Shown piece after piece: positions 24,174 to 32,248 of a stretch of DNA of 36,879 bases. Every line of letters begins with the position of its first letter. Within the stretch, counting starts at the first letter, position 1. Made by a program: the position numbers and the translations under genes. This stretch comes from an uncultured Verrucomicrobiota bacterium (GTDB lineage: Bacteria; Verrucomicrobiota; Verrucomicrobiia; Verrucomicrobiales; Akkermansiaceae): NCBI GenBank assembly GCA_913063525.1, contig CAJXYV010000009.1:1-36879 (forward strand). The letters run 5' to 3'. The notes below the pieces were generated by a model, which was given only the letters and a program-made list of their open reading frames with translations, was not told where the DNA came from and did not search any database.

Positions 24174-24812
24174 GTGGAAAACTCCGACAAAATCGGCAAG
24201 GTCGATATCCCGAAAAAGGCGATCTATCGGCTTTCGATTTATCATCGTTGCCTGCAAAAACTGCACGATAACGGCGTCTCGACCGTGAGCTCCACCACCT
24301 TGGCCAAGGCCGCTGGGGTCAAGCCGTCCCAGTTGCGCAAGGACCTCGCCTACTTCGGGCAGTTCGGCACGCGCGGACTCGGCTACCCAGTGGAGATTCT
24401 CTGTTCGACGATCTGGGAGACGCTCGGTCGCGAGCAACTCCAGCCGGTCATTCTCGTCGGTGCGGGTAACCTCGGCTCGGCGTTGCTCCGCTATCACGGG
24501 TTCGAAAAAGAAGGGTTCGAGGTGGTCGCCGCTTTTGATGCCAACCCCGATGCCGCCCGCTCGCGCGGCGTCACTCTACCCGTTTTTCCCGACTCCGATC
24601 TTGAAACATTCATCGCCGAACACTCGGTGAAGCTGGCGATCCTCTGTGTGCCGGTGGAGTTCGCACAGGCGGTGGTCAACCGGCTAGTCGCCGCAGGCAT
24701 TCAGGGCGTGCTGAACTTCTCGCCAATCGTGCTCGAGGTTCCGGCGAAGGTTACTGTCAACAATGTGGATCTCGCGCTCGAGCTCGAACACCTCAGCTAC
24801 TTCATCCGCTGA
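24174..24812 (+). CDS. rex: Redox-sensing transcriptional repressor Rex
   Basis: Rex binds operators when NADH is low and lets go when NADH rises, controlling fermentative and respiratory genes. The 212-residue protein has an N-terminal winged helix (about 10-80; STTLAKAAGVKPSQLRKDLAYFGQFGTRG is very typical), then a Rossmann domain with GAGNLG (G96, G98, G101), and a C-terminal domain-swap helix (VNNVDLALELEHLSYFI). It starts with GTG, 18 bp after the E2 stop, so it is part of the PDH transcription unit. This placement suggests that Rex responds to the NADH made by PDH, although no operator was found. Confidence 0.95.
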   Translation: MENSDKIGKVDIPKKAIYRLSIYHRCLQKLHDNGVSTVSSTTLAKAAGVKPSQLRKDLAYFGQFGTRGLGYPVEILCSTIWETLGREQLQPVILVGAGNLGSALLRYHGFEKEGFEVVAAFDANPDAARSRGVTLPVFPDSDLETFIAEHSVKLAILCVPVEFAQAVVNRLVAAGIQGVLNFSPIVLEVPAKVTVNNVDLALELEHLSYFIR

Positions 24813-24846
24813 CTGGTTCAAGGCGTGGATCAAACTTTCCCAAAAA

Positions 24847-25995
24847 ATGCCAATTCATCCCGAAGAACCCAGCCAGACACCTGATGTGGAACCCACCGCA
24901 GCGGCTGACCCGAGGGAGCCACTTGCACCGCGCCCGCGTGGCAACGTCCGCCGCCACAGTCGTCCCGCAGCACGCATTCGGAAGCCCATCACATTCGCCT
25001 CGTTGCGCGACACGCTGCAAGTCTGGTTCATTCCAGCATCTGCAGCCTTTGTTCTCGTTGTGGCCACTCTCATTCTGATGCGGATGCCTGCGGATACGCC
25101 TCCACCCTCTGCCAAAAACGCGCCGATTCCAATTCCTCCGTCTGCAGAAACTTCGACCCGTGCGCCTGCCTCACCCACTGCCCCATCGCCCGCCCCTCCT
25201 CCAGCACCCGTGCCGACCTCTGCTATCCAACGTGGCAGCGTAGTGGCCACCGATTTTCCAACGCTGGACCTGCCCGTCCAAACGAAAAAATCCGATCTCA
25301 ACGAGCTTACGCAATCGATCCGCGAACGCCACCAACTTCCGCCGCGCGAAAGCATCCGGCTCGAGGAAATACTTAACCATTTTTCCTATCGCCTCAACGG
25401 AGTGGCCGCCATCGCGCGCGGTGTGGCCAAGAGTTGGCAGCCGGAAACCAGCGACGACAACCTCAGCATCCCCCTTGCTACGCTGAGCAGCGAAATGATC
25501 GCTTGCCCGTGGAAGCCCTCCGCCACGCTGCTCTTTATCAACCTCCGCGGCAACGGCCAGATAGACTGCCAAGCGCGCATCGTCTTTCACGCGAATCCTG
25601 AAATGGTCACCCACTATCGGCTGCTCGGCTACAGTTCCCCGCTAGGACAAGCGACCGGCCCCTTGCCCGCCCTGTTACGGACCAATTCGTCCACCCTGCT
25701 GACCATTGAGATCGAAGCATCCAAGTCTAGCGGCGACCTAGGCTCGCTCGAATGGCTCATCGATGACAACCCCGCGCCCACGATATCACTCACCCGCCGC
25801 GCGGACGCAGAGCCATCGAATGACGCTTGTTTTGCAGCGCTGGTCTGCGGCTATGCCCAGTGGTTAGCGGGCGAACAAACCGAGGTGATCGACGTGGAAA
25901 TGATCTCGGCATTTGCACGTGAAGTTACTTCTGCCAACCAGCCTCCGGAACGCGCAGAATTTATCGATCTCATCGAGCCATCGCTGCACTTGTAA
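24847..25995 (+). CDS. YfbK-like protein lacking the von Willebrand A domain
   Basis: The 382-residue protein has a basic N-terminus, a membrane helix (about 59-78), and a Pro-rich stretch (about 81-124). Residues about 148-235 match the N-terminal domain of YfbK-type proteins (RHQLPPRESIRLEEILNHF and ACPWKPSATLLFINL). Residues about 238-382 match the C-terminal DUF3520 region (IVFHANPEMVTHYRLLGY, DACFAALVCGYAQWLAG, RAEFIDLIEP). In YfbK these regions flank a vWA domain with a DxSxS metal site; here only about 10 residues separate them and no such site is seen. I chose ATG 24847, 34 bp after rex. The function is unknown. Confidence 0.75.
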   Translation: MPIHPEEPSQTPDVEPTAAADPREPLAPRPRGNVRRHSRPAARIRKPITFASLRDTLQVWFIPASAAFVLVVATLILMRMPADTPPPSAKNAPIPIPPSAETSTRAPASPTAPSPAPPPAPVPTSAIQRGSVVATDFPTLDLPVQTKKSDLNELTQSIRERHQLPPRESIRLEEILNHFSYRLNGVAAIARGVAKSWQPETSDDNLSIPLATLSSEMIACPWKPSATLLFINLRGNGQIDCQARIVFHANPEMVTHYRLLGYSSPLGQATGPLPALLRTNSSTLLTIEIEASKSSGDLGSLEWLIDDNPAPTISLTRRADAEPSNDACFAALVCGYAQWLAGEQTEVIDVEMISAFAREVTSANQPPERAEFIDLIEPSLHL

Positions 25996-26064
25996 TCCGG
26001 CATGAGTGGCGCCACTTGATTTGGGTTTGCCTACCCCACCGGAAATAAGCCAAACTGAACGACG

Positions 26065-26964
26065 ATGAAATCACGCATGCTGAGATTTTCGCGGTTCGCC
26101 AGCCGCGTGCTGAGCGACTTCTTTCTGCGCAATCACGGCCTACTCCTGACCTCGGCTGTCGCTTACAACATGATATTATCGCTGATTCCTCTGTCGGCGG
26201 TTCTCATCGTCGTGGTCTCACACTTCATCGATGCGACCCGCCTGCTAGAAACGATCACCGCGGAAGTATCCCTCATCGCCCCAGGCTTTGTGCCCATCCT
26301 CCGCGAAGTGCTGCTGGGCTTTCTCCGCACCCGCAGTCTCATCGGGTGGCTCGGCGGCCTGTCGCTGTTGATTTTCAGCTCGCTGGCCTTCCGCGTCATC
26401 GAAGATTCCTTCGCCATCATCTTTCACCGCCCACTACCCGCCCTGAAGCGCAAATTCTGGGTCTCGGCCCTCATGCCCTACTTTTTCATAACGATCATCG
26501 GGTTGGGACTGGTGGCCTTGACTGCGGTCAACGCCATCATCGACGCGCAATTGCAAAGAAACGACTCGATCCCAGAACTCAATGGTCTACTCCAAAACCA
26601 TCTAGGAGGACTCATCTACACGTCCGGTGTACTGGGCCTCGTTCTGCTGTTCACGCTTTTTTATAAAATCATGCCGGTGGCCAGAATTTCTTTCCGCCGT
26701 GCATTCGCAGGCGGCCTCACCGCCACCATCCTGTGGGAGATCGTCCGCCACCTGCTCGTCGCCTATTACGCGAAGGTCTCCATCGTAAACCTAGTCTACG
26801 GTTCGATGGCCACACTCATTGTGGTTTTTTTAACGCTAGAAGCCATCGCGCTGATTTTGCTGTTAGGAGCCCAAGTCATCGCCAACCTCCAAGCCAGCGC
26901 CGATGCAGGCATTCTACGGCATGTCCAACCTGAGACGACACCCAATCCACCTAATATAGGTTAG
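26065..26964 (+). CDS. YihY/BrkB family inner-membrane protein
   Basis: The 299-residue protein has about six membrane helices and fits the YihY/virulence-factor BrkB family: LTSAVAYNMILSLIPLSAVL near the N-terminus, FSSLAFRVIEDSFAIIF in the middle, FYKIMPVARISFRRAFAGG, and VNLVYGSMATLIVVFLTLEAIALILLLGAQV at the end. The family was once called RNase BN by mistake; it has no proven activity, though a transport or export role is suspected. It lies 69 bp after the YfbK-like gene on the same strand. Its stop codon overlaps that of the convergent peptidase gene by four bases. Confidence 0.9.
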   Translation: MKSRMLRFSRFASRVLSDFFLRNHGLLLTSAVAYNMILSLIPLSAVLIVVVSHFIDATRLLETITAEVSLIAPGFVPILREVLLGFLRTRSLIGWLGGLSLLIFSSLAFRVIEDSFAIIFHRPLPALKRKFWVSALMPYFFITIIGLGLVALTAVNAIIDAQLQRNDSIPELNGLLQNHLGGLIYTSGVLGLVLLFTLFYKIMPVARISFRRAFAGGLTATILWEIVRHLLVAYYAKVSIVNLVYGSMATLIVVFLTLEAIALILLLGAQVIANLQASADAGILRHVQPETTPNPPNIG

Positions 26965-29306
26965 TTTGTTTTCGGTTCAACCGTCATCAGGTTGCGAACA
27001 AGGAAATCCATACGGCGTTTTTTTCCGTAGGGAGTTTCCGCAGCACCGTGATCGGCACCGGCGATGACAACAAAGTCGAAATCTTTGTCCGCCTTTTGCA
27101 ATGCATTCACGACCTGCATGGTCGAGGCGGGATCCACATTGCTGTCCAACTCACCGACAATCAGCATCAGCTTTCCCTGTAATTTGTGAGCATCCACGAC
27201 ATTCGAGCTGCGCACGTAAGACTCATCCAACGGCCAACCGAGCCATTGTTCGTTCCACCATATTTTGTCCATCCGGTTATCATGGCAGCCGCAATCCGCG
27301 ACTGCGACGCGGTAAAAGTCGGAGTAATCGAGCAACGCACGCATGGCACTTTGGCCACCCGCGGAGCCGCCGTAGATCCCGACGCGCGACAAATCCATCC
27401 AACTCCTCGTCTGTGCCGCGGATTTTATCCAAGCAATGCGATCTGGAAACCCAGCATCCTGAAGATTTTTCCAGCTATAATTGTGGAATGCTTTGCCACG
27501 ATTGTTTGTCCCCATGCCATCCGACTGAACTACGATGAAACCCAACTCGGCCAGCTGGTGATGCCTCAGCAGTAGCTCAAAACGATGTGCCGCGAATGAA
27601 TCGTGTGGCCCGGCATATACTTCTTCCACCACCGGATAACGGCGATTGGGATCAAAGTTAGAAGGTTTGATGATGATACCGTGGATATCGGTCTTGCTAT
27701 CGCGACCCTTGGCGACAAAGCGTTCGGGCAGGGTCCAGCCAGCCTTGAGCAGTTGCGAAATGTCAGCGCGTTCGAGCTCGCAAATCATTTTCCCGTCGTC
27801 GCTGCGGCGCAATTCCGTGACCGGCGCTTGATCAACGCGCGACCAACTGGCTACGAAGCAGCTGCCATCTGGTGAAAACTCGACGGTGTGGTCGCCATTG
27901 CCCTGCGTGAGTTGCGCCATCCCCGTGCCGTCAAAGTTCACGCGGCAAAGCTGGCGGTCATAGGGATCTTCCCCCAAACGCACGCCGCTCGCCAAAAACC
28001 AAAGCTGCCGTTTTACAGGGTCCACCTTGACCACTTCGCGCACGACCCACTGGCCATGCGTGACTGCGTTTTTGACCTTGCCGCTAGCCACGTCGTAGAG
28101 CCACAGGTGCGCCCAGCCGTCGCGCTCGCTCATCCATAGCAATTCTCCTGTGTCGGGGAGCCATTCCCGCCATGTCTTTGTTTGGTAATCGATAAAAGTC
28201 GCGCTGCTTTCCTCGACCACAGTTCGCACTGCAGCCGTGTGAGCATTGACCGCGATGATGCGGTAGAGCTGGTGGCCTCTCTGGTTGTAATCGAAATAAA
28301 ACTCATCGCCGCGTGGTGACCAGCGGATCGTGAGTTCTGCCCGAGTCGTGAAAGCATTCGGAAACAAATCATTGGGGATCTTTCGGGCCGTTTTTGTTTT
28401 AATATCGATCAACACCGGTTGAACAGACGGCAGATCGTCACCTGGTTTGATATAATCCTGATTACGTACCTTCGGTTGCAGTTGGTCGCGCGGCGACGAC
28501 TCCACCACGGTCACAATGCGAGGCGGCACTTTGCGCACGGATAGCACGACACCGTGCTGTGAATCCGCCGCCCAGTTCACAGAGGCGACATAAGGACGGG
28601 CGTCCGTGCCATCGGTGGTCAAAACGGTCTTCTCTCCCGACGCGGAAACCAACACCACATTATTATTTTCAATCAGCACGCTGTGCTTGCCATCGGGCGA
28701 CTTGGCGGAATCACGTGATTCGCTCCGCGCAGGCCGATCGGGCATACCATCAATCGCCACCTCAAGCAAAGGCGTCGCCTCGAAAAAACCAAATGGCTTG
28801 CCGTCCGAGTCAACAACGAGCCAAACATGCCCCGTATAGGTTAAAAACTCCTTGGACTCACCCGCATTGAGTTGACCGTAGGATTTACGCACGCCCCTTT
28901 CGTCGACCCAGAAAACCTCAACCGCTGCGGCGGTGGTATTCATCATCCGGATCGTCGTTTGCTCATTGGAGGATGACGAACGCCGTGGCTTCAGCGAACG
29001 TTGACTGGAGGTGGAAACGCGACCGTGGTCAGGCAGACCGAGCTTTTCGGCAGTCGCTGCACGCTTGATCTCACCGGTGGATGAATCGACCCGAACGTAT
29101 TCCCTAACATCTAGGCCCGTTTGGACTTGATACCAAAAATGCTTCTTGTCCGGCAACCAGTGCGGCGAAACATTCTCGCGGAAAACCTTCCCCCCTGCGC
29201 GCTGCATCAGCGACTGGGCACGCTCGTAATTCGCCGCTGCCCCTCCCCCAAAAAGTTGACTAACCGTGAACATTGCAAAGGCAATTTGTAATAGATGAAA
29301 ATTCAT
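26961..29306 (-). CDS. Secreted S9 prolyl peptidase, DPP IV-like
   Basis: The 781-residue protein has a signal peptide (MNFHLLQIAFAMFTVSQLFGGGAAA), a beta-propeller (about 60-520) with SPDGKHSVLIENNNVVLVS-like blades, and a C-terminal alpha/beta hydrolase domain. The catalytic Ser648 lies in IYGGSAGGQSAMRAL, the Asp at about 721 in GELDSNVDP and His753 in GADHGAAE. The LGWPLDESY stretch after the Ser is typical of DPP IV-like peptidases, which remove Xaa-Pro dipeptides. I chose ATG 29306, since the longer frame to 29333 adds nine residues before the signal peptide. It lies 67 bp downstream of the aldo/keto reductase gene and may be co-transcribed with it. Confidence 0.88.
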   Translation of the reverse strand: MNFHLLQIAFAMFTVSQLFGGGAAANYERAQSLMQRAGGKVFRENVSPHWLPDKKHFWYQVQTGLDVREYVRVDSSTGEIKRAATAEKLGLPDHGRVSTSSQRSLKPRRSSSSNEQTTIRMMNTTAAAVEVFWVDERGVRKSYGQLNAGESKEFLTYTGHVWLVVDSDGKPFGFFEATPLLEVAIDGMPDRPARSESRDSAKSPDGKHSVLIENNNVVLVSASGEKTVLTTDGTDARPYVASVNWAADSQHGVVLSVRKVPPRIVTVVESSPRDQLQPKVRNQDYIKPGDDLPSVQPVLIDIKTKTARKIPNDLFPNAFTTRAELTIRWSPRGDEFYFDYNQRGHQLYRIIAVNAHTAAVRTVVEESSATFIDYQTKTWREWLPDTGELLWMSERDGWAHLWLYDVASGKVKNAVTHGQWVVREVVKVDPVKRQLWFLASGVRLGEDPYDRQLCRVNFDGTGMAQLTQGNGDHTVEFSPDGSCFVASWSRVDQAPVTELRRSDDGKMICELERADISQLLKAGWTLPERFVAKGRDSKTDIHGIIIKPSNFDPNRRYPVVEEVYAGPHDSFAAHRFELLLRHHQLAELGFIVVQSDGMGTNNRGKAFHNYSWKNLQDAGFPDRIAWIKSAAQTRSWMDLSRVGIYGGSAGGQSAMRALLDYSDFYRVAVADCGCHDNRMDKIWWNEQWLGWPLDESYVRSSNVVDAHKLQGKLMLIVGELDSNVDPASTMQVVNALQKADKDFDFVVIAGADHGAAETPYGKKRRMDFLVRNLMTVEPKTN

Positions 29307-29373
29307 GAATATGGCAGAGTCAGGTGATGGCAATGAGCTATTGCTTCACGATATGGATAATCTTTCTAACCGA

Positions 29374-30492
29374 TTACCACTCGGAGCCTAGGCCGTGGCG
29401 TCCGGCCAATTCCAGCAGGTCATCGCGCATCGGCCACTCGTCGGGGCGCTCGCTCGTTTCGTGGCGTTTGCTGGCGCCCTTCAAGGTCATGCAGCCGGTA
29501 TTGTCGCCGATCTGGCGGATCGATTCCACCTCCTCGGCGGTGAAGCGCAGGCTAGGCAATTTCCCAAATTCGCGAATCTTGTCTTCGATCAAACGCGCCC
29601 CTTCGCCAGCTTCCTGGATGAAGGTCGGCACCACGCTCTCCACTGCGGGATGGCTGAGGTTCCAGATCGAGGCGAATTGGATCAAACTCAGGCCGTATTT
29701 CTCGGCCAGCGGTCGCATCCGGCTGGCTTTCTCCATCCCGTGCTGGACCCAGCCTTCGGGACGGTAGGTGCGGTGGTCGCCCGGCTTGAACACATGGTCC
29801 GCGCCGCCCAGATCGTCGTGGAAAACTCCGCCGTAATCGACCACCCGCGTCATCACCTTGACCCCGTGCTGCTCGCAAATCGGCAAGGTCAACCCGACGG
29901 GCCATGGCTCAAGCGGATTCAAAATCAACATCGACCAATCGATCCACTTGCCGAAGCGCTCCAAGCAGCCGACCAGATCGAGCGAAAACCCGTTCGCCGG
30001 CCCCGGAGCGATGCCGAGCAAGCGCGTCAGCCCCTGCTCCCTCGCCCCCTGCAATGCCTGCCACAGCGGCTCGCTGGTGTAACCGAGTTCGTCCGGGTTG
30101 TGCAGCATCAGCAGGTCGAAGTGATCTGTGCCGCAGCGTTCCAGCTCCTTGCAGCACGCCATCTGGATGAAGTCCGCGTAACCCGACGGGCCTCGCAGTT
30201 CAGGATCGGTGAAACGCGGATAACCGCGACTGCCTTGGCGTTGGCCTTCATAAAAGTCGTGACCGATCATTCCCACCAGACTGTAGCTGCTGCGGTCGAT
30301 CCCCCGGAGCGCACGCCCCAACAGCTCGTCCGCCTTGCCGTTACCATACACGTCCGAGGTAACGAAAGTCCGCACGCCCGACTCATACGCCGTCTCGATG
30401 CAGCCGATGAATCGTTCCTCCGACAAGGTTTCACCAAAATGCATGAAGCGTCCGCCGCTCCAAGTTCCGTAAGCAGTTGTTGTAGGATCCAT
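29374..30492 (-). CDS. Aldo/keto reductase-family protein, catalytic Lys not evident
   Basis: The 372-residue protein has the AKR TIM-barrel layout: ERFIGCIETAYESGVRTFVTSDVYGNGKADELLGRAL matches the first part, with Asp47 and Tyr49 as the catalytic pair. His131 is in LLMLHNPDELGY. The catalytic lysine usually follows as TK in the third strand; here that strand reads YSLVGMIGHDFY with no Lys. This could mean a non-reductase role or an altered mechanism. The rest (RLLGIAPGPANGF, LNPLEPWPVG, IQFASIWNLSHPAVESVVP) fits the family. A good promoter lies just upstream. The DPP IV-like gene follows on the same strand. Confidence 0.8.
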   Translation of the reverse strand: MDPTTTAYGTWSGGRFMHFGETLSEERFIGCIETAYESGVRTFVTSDVYGNGKADELLGRALRGIDRSSYSLVGMIGHDFYEGQRQGSRGYPRFTDPELRGPSGYADFIQMACCKELERCGTDHFDLLMLHNPDELGYTSEPLWQALQGAREQGLTRLLGIAPGPANGFSLDLVGCLERFGKWIDWSMLILNPLEPWPVGLTLPICEQHGVKVMTRVVDYGGVFHDDLGGADHVFKPGDHRTYRPEGWVQHGMEKASRMRPLAEKYGLSLIQFASIWNLSHPAVESVVPTFIQEAGEGARLIEDKIREFGKLPSLRFTAEEVESIRQIGDNTGCMTLKGASKRHETSERPDEWPMRDDLLELAGRHGLGSEW

Positions 30493-30515
30493 AGGAGAAA
30501 AATTTCAGTCCCACT

Positions 30516-30544
30516 TCCCTAGGCCCATCGCGCTATCGGGTCAA
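30516..30544 (-). promoter_or_regulatory. Putative promoter of the AKR gene
   Basis: On the minus strand TTGACC (30539-30544) and TAGGGA (30516-30521) are separated by 17 bp. A start near 30509 would give a leader of about 17 bases before the ATG at 30492. Confidence 0.5.
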
Positions 30545-30757
30545 CTCCAAGCATGTTACGCGGAACCTAAACTAACGCATGCTGCATGGATTGACGCAGG
30601 GGAGCGCCAAATCGCGCACCATGGTGGCCGCGATCGCGGTGATCGGCAGCTCGATGTTCAAGACCAGCACCCCGAGCGCGGGCTCTAACGCCGCCCACTA
30701 GGAGAGCGACCGACTCTCGCCACAAATGACCGCTCGCCACGCGTCATTCGACGCTCC

Positions 30758-31009
30758 GAGATCGAAAACCCGTGACCGGGTTTCTTATCTCCGCGCCATG
30801 AGATCGAAAACCCGCGACTGGGTTTCTTATCTCGACGTCCCGAGATCGAAAACCCACGACCAGGTTTCCTATCTCGACGCCCCGAGATCGAAAACCCACG
30901 ACCGGGTTTCTTATCTCGACGTCCCGAGATCGAAAACCCACGGCTGGGTTTCTTATCTCGGCGCCCCGGGATCGAGGACTCCGCTGCGAGTCTTGAATCT
31001 TGACAGCCC
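30758..31009. repeat. 42-bp tandem array of palindromic units
   Basis: Five well-conserved units start with GAGATC at 30758, 30800, 30842, 30884 and 30926, and a degenerate sixth starts at 30968. Each unit contains an imperfect palindrome of 34 bp, with arms GAGATcgAAAACCC and GGGTTTcttATCTC around a six-base loop, and then an 8-bp spacer. The spacers alternate between GCGCC-like and ACGTCC-like forms. Neighbouring units can also pair across the spacer (ATCTCG/CGAGAT). The array stays open on both strands with a 14-residue period, simply because 42 is a multiple of 3. No translation signal was found. Confidence 0.95.
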
Positions 31010-31016
31010 GCAACGC

Positions 31017-31067
31017 AAAAAACTCACGAACGACCGTCCGATCTCGGACTCTGCCTTTCGTGAGTTT
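31017..31067 (-). terminator. mdh intrinsic terminator with nested hairpin
   Basis: Read on the minus strand, an 11-bp perfect stem (AAACTCACGAA with TTCGTGAGTTT, plus-strand positions 31020-31030 and 31057-31067) encloses an inner perfect hairpin (GTCCGA/TCGGAC, 31036-31049). The stem is followed by six T. It lies 31 bp after the mdh stop codon and right beside the repeat array. Confidence 0.8.
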
Positions 31068-31098
31068 GATGGGATTTGGTGATGGGTTCGGAAATCGC

Positions 31099-32088
31099 TT
31101 AGCCGGTGATCAAACCCTTCACCGCTTCGCGCTCTTCCTTGAGTTCGTTGATGGTGACGTCGATCTGGCCTTGGCTGAAGGCGTCGACTGGCACGCCTTG
31201 AACGACTTCCCAGCCGCCATTTTCGAGAGTGCGGATCGGCATCGAGGCGATCAGGCCTTTTTCAATGCCGTAGGAACCGTCGGAACAAACGGCGACGGAG
31301 TGCCAGTCGCCGGCAGGAGTCGGGGTGATCAGGCTTTTCACCGTGTCGAGCGCCGCATTGGCAGCGGATGCGGCGGAGGAAAGTCCGCGCGCTTTGATAA
31401 CAGCCGCGCCGCGCTGTTGCACGGTGCTGATGAAATCGCCCTTGAGCCAGTCGATGTCGGAAATCACCTCGGTCACCGGGCGACCGTCGATCTTCGCGTT
31501 GGTGAAGTCGGGGTACTGGGTGGCGGAGTGGTTGCCCCAGATGCAGAGGTTGGTGACTTTCGATTGATGCACACCGGCCTTTCGAGCGAGTTGGCTCTTG
31601 GCGCGATTTTCGTCCAGACGCGTCATGGCGAAGAAACGATCCTGCGGCACGCCGGTCGCGTTGTTCATCGCGATGAGGGCGTTGGTATTGCATGGATTGC
31701 CGACGACCAGCACGCGGACGTCCTTGGCGGCGTTGCGGGCGATCGCTTGGCCTTGGCCAGTGAAGATTTTGCCGTTGATGCCCAGCAGATCGGCGCGCTC
31801 CATGCCCGCCTTGCGCGGCACCGAACCGACGAGCAGACACCAGTTGGCGTCCCGGAAGCCTTCATCCAGATCGGCGGTGCCGACCACTTCGTTGAGCAGC
31901 GGGAATGCGCAGTCGTCCAGCTCCATGATCACGCCTTGCAGCGCGGGCAGGCCGGGCTCGATCTCGATCAGGCGCAGATTGATCGGTTGGTCCGGGCCAA
32001 AGACGAAGCCGGAGGCGATGCGGAACAACAGGGCGTAGCCGATCTGGCCAGCAGCACCGGTGATAGAGACGGTAATTGGTGTTTTCAT
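31099..32088 (-). CDS. mdh: Malate dehydrogenase
   Basis: Malate dehydrogenase interconverts malate and oxaloacetate with NAD in the TCA cycle. The 329-residue protein is of the type 2 (cytosolic-like) MDH group: NAD loop GAAGQIG (11-17), substrate-binding arginines R92 and R98 (VPRKAGMER), [10 protein letters not shown] (131-140), R157 in [13 protein letters not shown] and the catalytic His187 in [12 protein letters not shown]. The C-terminus includes [12 protein letters not shown]. It has a good promoter (32114-32142) and a strong terminator, so it is a single-gene unit. No other TCA-cycle gene is adjacent. Confidence 0.97.
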   Translation of the reverse strand: MKTPITVSITGAAGQIGYALLFRIASGFVFGPDQPINLRLIEIEPGLPALQGVIMELDDCAFPLLNEVVGTADLDEGFRDANWCLLVGSVPRKAGMERADLLGINGKIFTGQGQAIARNAAKDVRVLVVGNPCNTNALIAMNNATGVPQDRFFAMTRLDENRAKSQLARKAGVHQSKVTNLCIWGNHSATQYPDFTNAKIDGRPVTEVISDIDWLKGDFISTVQQRGAAVIKARGLSSAASAANAALDTVKSLITPTPAGDWHSVAVCSDGSYGIEKGLIASMPIRTLENGGWEVVQGVPVDAFSQGQIDVTINELKEEREAVKGLITG

Positions 32089-32113
32089 AAATGGGAAATG
32101 GAAGGCAGAACGC

Positions 32114-32142
32114 AGTCTAACGCCCTAACGCGCCAAGGTCAA
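32114..32142 (-). promoter_or_regulatory. mdh promoter
   Basis: On the minus strand TTGACC (32137-32142) and TAGACT (32114-32119) are separated by 17 bp, a close match to a housekeeping promoter. A start near 32107 would leave a leader of about 20 bases before the ATG at 32088. Confidence 0.6.
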
Positions 32143-32183
32143 CTCACATGCAAAACCGATGGCCGATCGCTCGGTAGACACGC

Positions 32184-32208
32184 TCTTTTGGGGCAGAGAC
32201 CCAAAAGA
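32184..32208. other. Stem-loop between mdh and MBL-fold hydrolase
   Basis: TCTTTTGGG (32184-32192) pairs perfectly with CCCAAAAGA (32200-32208) around a seven-base loop. It lies downstream of the MBL-fold gene on the minus strand and could end its transcript, but there is no T-tract after the stem. Confidence 0.4.
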
Positions 32209-32248
32209 CTCATCGGCCGCGGCTCTCAAAAATAACCGCGTACAACGG

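Larger units (their letters stand above)
30493..31098. other. 606-bp non-coding region with palindromic array
   Basis: The block between the AKR gene and mdh contains the AKR promoter (30516-30544), the 42-bp array (30758-31009) and the mdh terminator (31017-31067). A 40-codon plus-strand frame (30579-30701, starting MLHGLTQG) and a similarly open minus-strand frame lie between, but neither has recognisable similarity. They may be remnants of an old gene. Confidence 0.6.

Noticed and set aside
29395..30522. Plus-strand 375-codon open frame opposite the AKR gene
   Set aside because: It is the antisense frame of a recognised gene. Its translation has no domain and follows third-position GC bias.
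30579..30701. Small 40-codon gene (MLHGLTQGSAKSRTMV...)
   Set aside because: No similarity recognised, and the minus strand is also open here. It may be an old gene remnant, but this cannot be supported.
30758..31009. CRISPR array
   Set aside because: Spacers are 8 bp and almost the same in each unit, units are palindromic over most of their length, and no cas gene is present.
30726..31082. Open frames on both strands with 14-residue repeats (SKTRDRVSYL type)
   Set aside because: These follow from the 42-bp palindromic array; both strands being open is a by-product of repeat length. No ribosome-binding signal or codon evidence was seen.
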